From the NCBI RefSeq assembly GCF_910584445.1, contig NZ_CAJUBO010000003.1, forward strand, positions 62,001 to 126,000: DNA of 64,000 bases. The letters are read 5' to 3'. This DNA is from an uncultured Desulfovibrio sp. (GTDB taxonomy: Bacteria > Desulfobacterota > Desulfovibrionia > Desulfovibrionales > Desulfovibrionaceae). The position numbers and the translations under genes are program-made. The notes under the pieces are model-generated. The model was given only the letters and a program-made list of their open reading frames with translations. It was not told the DNA's origin and searched no databases. Numbering within the stretch: the first letter of the stretch is position 1; every line of letters begins with the position of its first letter. Positions 60,079-64,000 of the stretch are shown piece by piece.

Positions 60079-61820
60079 AGACCGCCATGAAGATCAACCG
60101 CGTTGACACCGACCTGCTCATCCTCGGCGGCGGCTCCGCCGGACTCTGGGCGGCGCACCGCTTTGCCGAGCTTATGCCGGGCCGGAAAATCTGCATCGTG
60201 GACAAGGGACCCCAGGACTGGGGCGGACTCATGACCATGGCCGGGGGCGATTTCGAGGCCGTCCTGCCGCCCGACACCGTGGACGGCTGGCTGGAAGACC
60301 TGGTGTACTACTTTGACGGCCTGTGCGACCAGCCGCTCATGGAGGCCCTGCTCTCGCGCTCGGCCGACCGCATGCGCGACTATGAGCGCTTCGGCTGCGA
60401 ATTTTTCCACACGCCGGACGGCAGGCTCAAGAGCGTGCCCCAGCGCGGTCTGCCCCACGTCAAGCTCTATCCGGCCCAGTTCAAGGGGCGCGGCGGCGAA
60501 CTCATGGTCAGGAGCCTGGTGGCCCGGCTCAAGGATGCCGGCGTCACGCGCCTGGGGCGCATCATGCTCACGGACTACCTTGTGCAGGATGGCCGCATCA
60601 CCGGCGCCGTGGGCTTCCACAGCATCAGCGGCGAAGGCTACATTTTCAGGGCCGGCGCCGTGGTGGCCGCCACGGGCATGGGCGGCTGGAAGACCTCCTA
60701 CGGCAAGAACACGCCCACCGGCGAGGGCATGCGTATGGCCTTCGAGGCGGGCGCCGAGCTGCAGGACCTGGAATTTGCGCGCGTCTGGAACATGCCGCGC
60801 CTCTTCGCCTGGGAAGGGCAGACCCATCTTTTCCCGCTGGGCGCGCGTTTCGTGAACCGCCTGGGCGAAAATTTCATGAGCCGCTACTCGCCCGTGCTCG
60901 GGTCCAATACGGACCCGCACTTCACCACCATCGGCATGGCGCTGGAGATCCGCGCAGGGCGCGGTCCCATCATCTTCGACGTCAGCCCCCTGCGCGACGA
61001 GGACATGGTCCTGCTCAAGCCCCAGACCGGCTGGCAGAAGCTCAACTATGAAAAACTGTGCAGGCTCGGCCTGGACCTGTTCAGGGACAATACCGAATGG
61101 GTGCCGCAGATGACCGTTTCCCACGGCGGCATCCGGGCGGAGATCGACGGTTCCACCGCCGTGAAGGGGCTTTTTGCCGCGGGCACGGCGCGCAGCCTCG
61201 AGCCGGGGGTCTATGCGGGCGGCTTCGCCCTCATGACCACGGCCGTCACCGGGCATATGGTGGGCGAAACGGCCGCCGCATGGCTCAAGGACGCGGACGC
61301 CGCGCCCGCCCTGGACGAGGCGCGGGCCGAGGCCCTGCTGGAACGGGCCTTTGCGCCTCTGCGGCCCGCGGCCGCGGACAGCCTGACGCCCAAGCAGGTC
61401 CTGACCAGGATCCAGGCGGCCGTCTTCCCCTACGATGTCTCCATCGTCAAGAACGGCCCGGCTCTGGAGCGGGCGCTGGCCGAGATCCGCCGCCTGCGCG
61501 CGGAGGAACTGCCGCGCATGACCGCCGCGGACCCGCACTATCTGCTCAAGCTGCATGAAGTGGAGTCCGTGGCCTTTGTGAGCGAGCTTTTCGTGCGCGC
61601 CTCGCTGGAGCGCAAGGAGAGCCGGGCCGGGCACTTCCGCGAGGATTTCCCGCGGATGGACCCGGCGGGACCCGCGTGGCTCTTCATCCGGCACGGAACC
61701 GACGGCCGGCCGGAGTTCGCGCGCGAACGCGTTCCGCTGGAAAAGTGGCGCGTTCCGCTCACGCGCTGCTATCAGGACAATTTCACCTTTATGGAACCGA
61801 AGCCGGCGGAAAACGCCTAG
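60075..61820 (+). CDS. AprA-like FAD flavoprotein, copy 2 (ferredoxin-coupled)
   Basis: 581 residues. FAD motif G18-G-G20-S-A-G23, then 'KICIVDKGPQDWGGLMTMAGGDF'. A second FAD segment is 'SRSLEPGVYAGGFALMTTAVTGH'-like (here ARSLEPGVYAGGFALMT). The substrate-side sequence is 'MTVSHGGIRAEIDGSTAVKGLFAAGTA', with a His in the position seen in AprA (SHxGE) and fumarate reductases. C-terminal helical domain 'LHEVESVAFVSELFVRASLERKESRAGHFREDFPRMDP'. Paired with an AprB-like ferredoxin, it resembles the AprBA layout, but adenylylsulfate as substrate is doubtful. A large hairpin follows. Confidence 0.82.
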   Translation: MKTAMKINRVDTDLLILGGGSAGLWAAHRFAELMPGRKICIVDKGPQDWGGLMTMAGGDFEAVLPPDTVDGWLEDLVYYFDGLCDQPLMEALLSRSADRMRDYERFGCEFFHTPDGRLKSVPQRGLPHVKLYPAQFKGRGGELMVRSLVARLKDAGVTRLGRIMLTDYLVQDGRITGAVGFHSISGEGYIFRAGAVVAATGMGGWKTSYGKNTPTGEGMRMAFEAGAELQDLEFARVWNMPRLFAWEGQTHLFPLGARFVNRLGENFMSRYSPVLGSNTDPHFTTIGMALEIRAGRGPIIFDVSPLRDEDMVLLKPQTGWQKLNYEKLCRLGLDLFRDNTEWVPQMTVSHGGIRAEIDGSTAVKGLFAAGTARSLEPGVYAGGFALMTTAVTGHMVGETAAAWLKDADAAPALDEARAEALLERAFAPLRPAAADSLTPKQVLTRIQAAVFPYDVSIVKNGPALERALAEIRRLRAEELPRMTAADPHYLLKLHEVESVAFVSELFVRASLERKESRAGHFREDFPRMDPAGPAWLFIRHGTDGRPEFARERVPLEKWRVPLTRCYQDNFTFMEPKPAENA

Positions 61821-61832
61821 CCAACGTTCCAG

Positions 61833-61882
61833 CGGCAAACGAAACAGGCCGTCCCCGCGGGGATGGCCTGTTTCGTTTGCCG
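61833..61882. terminator. strong hairpin ending the flavoprotein operon
   Basis: Perfect 18-bp arms CGGCAAACGAAACAGGCC (61833-61850) and its complement (61865-61882), with an inner CCCC/GGGG stem. Lies 12 bases after the flavoprotein 2 stop; faces the convergent tRNA-Leu, so it probably works on both strands. Confidence 0.85.
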
Positions 61883-61964
61883 TGGCGATGATGATACACA
61901 ACGACGATGCAAAAATACGCCGCAAAAAAGGGACCGCATTGCCGCGATCCCTTGCCTGCTGTTC

Positions 61965-62051
61965 TGGTACCGGGAGCGAGACTTGAACTCGCAAGGGCGT
62001 GAACCCGGCGGATTTTGAGTCCGCTGCGTCTACCAATTCCACCATCCCGGC
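61965..62051 (-). tRNA. tRNA-Leu (anticodon CAA)
   Basis: 87 bases with encoded CCA on the minus strand. Acceptor GCCGGGA/TCCCGGT (first pair G-U), D arm with GGTGGAATTGGTAGAC, anticodon stem GCGGA/TCCGC with loop CTCAAAA (CAA), long variable arm typical of Leu (CGGGTTCACGCCCTTG), and T arm GCGAG TTCAAGT CTCGC. It reads the codon TTG. Confidence 0.95.
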
Positions 62052-62214
62052 ACGGGCGAAACCCCAACGTGCCTGTCGGCACTGGGATTTTCTAGTCCGG
62101 TGCGCGCGATTCGTCAAGCGCTGTTCCCTGCCGCCGGGGCGCACGCGCGCTGAACGCATGCGGAGGGCTTCCGCCCGGGTGCGGCGGTGCCAAAAAATTT
62201 TCTCAAAAAAAGCA

Positions 62215-62244
62215 TTGAATTTTAACCGCCACGTCAAGTAAAAT
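62215..62244 (+). promoter_or_regulatory. candidate sigma-70 promoter of the second TRAP operon
   Basis: TTGAAT (62215-62220), 18 bases, TAAAAT (62239-62244), in the AT-rich part of the 361-base gap between tRNA-Leu and dctP. It leaves a leader of about 160 bases before the dctP ATG, which holds nothing else I recognise. No GG/GC sigma-54 element, unlike the first TRAP operon. Confidence 0.5.
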
Positions 62245-62412
62245 TGGTTCCAAGCGATAGCTCCACGGATCTTTGCGATCCATCCTGGCGCGGCATGGGC
62301 GCCACCGGAAAGCCGGTGGGGCTTCCGCAATGCCCCGCCGCCACGTCTCCCGGTCGGTACGCGGCGGAAACGGCGGGGCAGCCGGGTTCACCATCAAAGG
62401 AGGATTTCTGTG

Positions 62413-63426
62413 ATGAAACGTCTTCTCGCCATGTGCGTGGCGCTGGGTCTGTTCTGCGGTCTGGCGCTCTCCGTTGCCCCCTCGGCGGAGGCCAAAACGA
62501 TCATCAAGATCGCGGGCATGAAACCCGAGGGCGAGCCGGAAACCATTGGCATGCACAAGTTCGGGGAATATCTGGAAAAACTTTCCAATGGCAAGTACGA
62601 AGTCAAGGTTTACCCCAACAGCCAGCTGGGCAAGGAAGACTCCTACATCGACCAGACCCGGCGCGGCACCATCCAGATGTGCGCCACGGGCACCCAGATG
62701 TCCAAGTTCCATCCGGCCATGGCCATGCTGGAAACGCCCATGCTCTATGAAGACCTTGACCATGCCCATCGCGCCATGCAGGGCGACACCTTCAAGCTCA
62801 TCACGGACGGCTTCACCGAAAAGTCCGGCATGCGCACCATGAACGTCTTCCCGCTTGGCTTCCGCCACTTCTACACCAAGAAGCCCGTGAAGAGCATCGA
62901 CGACATCAAGGGCCTGAAGATGCGCGTGCCCAATATTCCGCTCTACACCAACTTCGCCAAGGAGGCCGGCATCTCCGGCCAGCCCATGCCCTTCGCGGAA
63001 GTCATGACCTCCATCGAGTCCGGCGCCATCGACGGCGGCGACAGCCCCCTGAGCGACATCGCCTCCACCGGCGTGTACGAGTACGCCCCCGAAGTGACCA
63101 AGACCGGCCACATCCTGGTGCTGCACTCCCTGTTCATCAATGACAAGTTCTACAAGAGCCTGCCCGAACAGGACCGCAAGTGGTTCGACCAGGCCGCCAA
63201 CCAGGCCGCCGAGGACGTGTGGAAGCTGATGGTCCAGGCCGACGAGGACGCGGCCAAGAAGATCACCGCGGGCAAGGGCCATATCTCCGAGCCTACCCCC
63301 GAACTGAAGAAGTACATGACCGAAGCCGGCGAGCGCAGCTGGACCCTCTTCACCGATCCGAAGAGCAAGCAGCATGTGCCCAACGCCAAGGAGATCCTCG
63401 AGAGCGCCAAGCGCTACGCGAAGTAG
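62413..63426 (+). CDS. TRAP transporter solute-binding protein DctP (second system)
   Basis: 337 residues. Signal peptide (MKRLLAMCVALGLFCGLALSVAPSAEA) and DctP fold with the ligand-binding Arg in 'IKGLKMRVPNIPLYTNFAKEAGI', 'PMPFAEVMTSIESGAIDGGDSPLSD', and 'EVTKTGHILVLHSLFINDKFYKSLP'. It is clearly different from the DctP at 44460, so a different organic-acid ligand is expected. AAAGGAGG lies just upstream; ATG 62413 is used, GTG 62410 is possible. dctQ follows after 350 bases, with a hairpin between. Confidence 0.92.
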   Translation: MKRLLAMCVALGLFCGLALSVAPSAEAKTIIKIAGMKPEGEPETIGMHKFGEYLEKLSNGKYEVKVYPNSQLGKEDSYIDQTRRGTIQMCATGTQMSKFHPAMAMLETPMLYEDLDHAHRAMQGDTFKLITDGFTEKSGMRTMNVFPLGFRHFYTKKPVKSIDDIKGLKMRVPNIPLYTNFAKEAGISGQPMPFAEVMTSIESGAIDGGDSPLSDIASTGVYEYAPEVTKTGHILVLHSLFINDKFYKSLPEQDRKWFDQAANQAAEDVWKLMVQADEDAAKKITAGKGHISEPTPELKKYMTEAGERSWTLFTDPKSKQHVPNAKEILESAKRYAK

Positions 63427-63439
63427 GTCCCGTTCCTCC

Positions 63440-63468
63440 GGGGTCCCGTGCCGGAGGCATGGGACCCC
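63440..63468 (+). terminator. hairpin after dctP (attenuator-like)
   Basis: GGGGTCCCGTGCC (63440-63452), loop GGA, GGCATGGGACCCC (63456-63468): a 13-bp stem with one G-T, followed by GTTTGCC. It starts 13 bases after the dctP stop and probably lets DctP exceed DctQM. The remaining 308 bases before dctQ are GC-rich; I see no gene in them. Confidence 0.7.
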
Positions 63469-63776
63469 GTTTGCCCTGTCCCGCCCGGTCGCGGCCCGCC
63501 CCACGGCGGCCACGCGGGCGGAGAGACATGAGCGGCCGTCGGCCAGCGGCACGGCAACGGCGGCCCGCACAGGCTTCCTGCCTGCGTGCGGCGGCAGCCG
63601 GAGGCAGCCGGCACATGCGGCCCCGGGCGGCCCTTCCGCGCGGAGGCAACGACGGCCGGGCTGCCAGAGGGCCGGGCCACTGCGGTTTTGCGGCGCACCG
63701 GCAACGCCGGCGCTGGATGTTCCTGCGGAAATTTCCGCTCCCTCTCCACTCCCGATCATCCGTTGATGAGGTCATT

Positions 63777-64000
63777 ATGCCAACACAGCCCGACAAGGAA
63801 ACGCAGGACAGCGCCAGAGACCCGGCCGAATACGCACAAGTTCTGGATACGGTTCCGGAGTCCGAGCCTGCTCCCAAGCAGGATACCGTTGGTGAATTTC
63901 TCTTCCAGATTTTTTGCGCCGTCATCTTTCTGGGCATGATCGGTCTTGTGTTCTACAACGCCATGCTGCGCTACCTGTTCTCTTCCAGCTATCCCCCCAG
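63777..64000 (+). CDS. TRAP transporter small membrane subunit DctQ, cut by window edge
   Basis: 74 codons visible. A hydrophilic N-terminal extension of about 37 residues (MPTQPDKETQDSARDPAEYA...) is longer than usual. The first membrane helix of a DctQ protein follows: 'FLFQIFCAVIFLGMIGLVFYNAMLRYLFSSSY', where 'NAMLRY' matches the 'xVxxRY/F' of the family. The ATG at 63777 has GAGG upstream. The gene continues past base 64000; dctM is expected after it. Confidence 0.8.
   Translation, partial: MPTQPDKETQDSARDPAEYAQVLDTVPESEPAPKQDTVGEFLFQIFCAVIFLGMIGLVFYNAMLRYLFSSSYPP

Noticed and set aside
63540..63570. GG-N10-GC spacing resembling a sigma-54 promoter (CGGCACGGCAACGGC)
   Set aside because: Neither half matches TGGCAC or TTGCW, and the stretch is uniformly GC-rich, so the spacing is likely chance.

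Overview
This window is high-GC bacterial chromosome. It looks like a Desulfovibrionaceae, probably a gut Desulfovibrio or Bilophila relative. The grounds are an isethionate sulfite-lyase with its activating enzyme, a Desulfovibrio-type outer-membrane homotrimeric porin, several TRAP and TauE/SafE transporters, sigma-54 activators with GG/GC promoters, and an AdiA/AdiC arginine acid-resistance pair. Species is inferred, not shown. No insertion sequence, phage gene or CRISPR array is visible. Two tRNAs are present: Ala-CGC, and Leu-CAA on the minus strand.

Layout. 0.1-12.3 kb: cheV, a radical SAM protein, a CgeB-like glycosyltransferase, a 1062-residue AsmA-like protein, tRNA-Ala, an aromatic amino-acid permease with ridA, and a methyltransferase coupled to a membrane-anchored protein. 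12.3-19.5 kb, minus strand: a 1469-residue RTX protein followed by a glycosyltransferase, an unknown protein and a PilZ-type protein. 20.0-30.3 kb: pgl, a PAS sigma-54 regulator translationally coupled to two tandem MarC proteins, an active-type diguanylate cyclase, a purine permease, an NSS symporter, a D-2-hydroxyacid dehydrogenase and a class A beta-lactamase. 30.5-32.5 kb: a TauE/SafE protein overlapping an unknown membrane protein. 32.6-36.9 kb, minus strand: a 68-residue membrane protein, adiC and adiA.

37.3-51.4 kb is the best-defined metabolic region. It holds a beta-hydroxyacid-type dehydrogenase, a second TauE/SafE protein, islA, islB, an amidohydrolase, a DctPQM TRAP transporter and a PAS sigma-54 activator. 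Both islA and the amidohydrolase-TRAP operon have a good -24/-12 promoter followed by the same TGCTTAGAGGG. Upstream of these lie A-rich dyads with a shared TGCAAA/AA core, candidate activator sites. The likely flow is TRAP import of isethionate, radical C-S cleavage by IslA to acetaldehyde and sulfite, and sulfite respiration. The activator gene overlaps a DUF4037-TPR-DUF4125 trio of unknown function.

51.9-61.9 kb holds a DASS anion transporter, a LysR regulator, and a five-gene set: an AprA-like flavoprotein, a GltD-like Fe-S NAD(P) oxidoreductase, a porin, a two-cluster ferredoxin and a second AprA-like flavoprotein. This reads as an unassigned redox pathway for an imported organic anion. 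The window ends in a second TRAP operon: dctP complete, dctQ cut by the edge.
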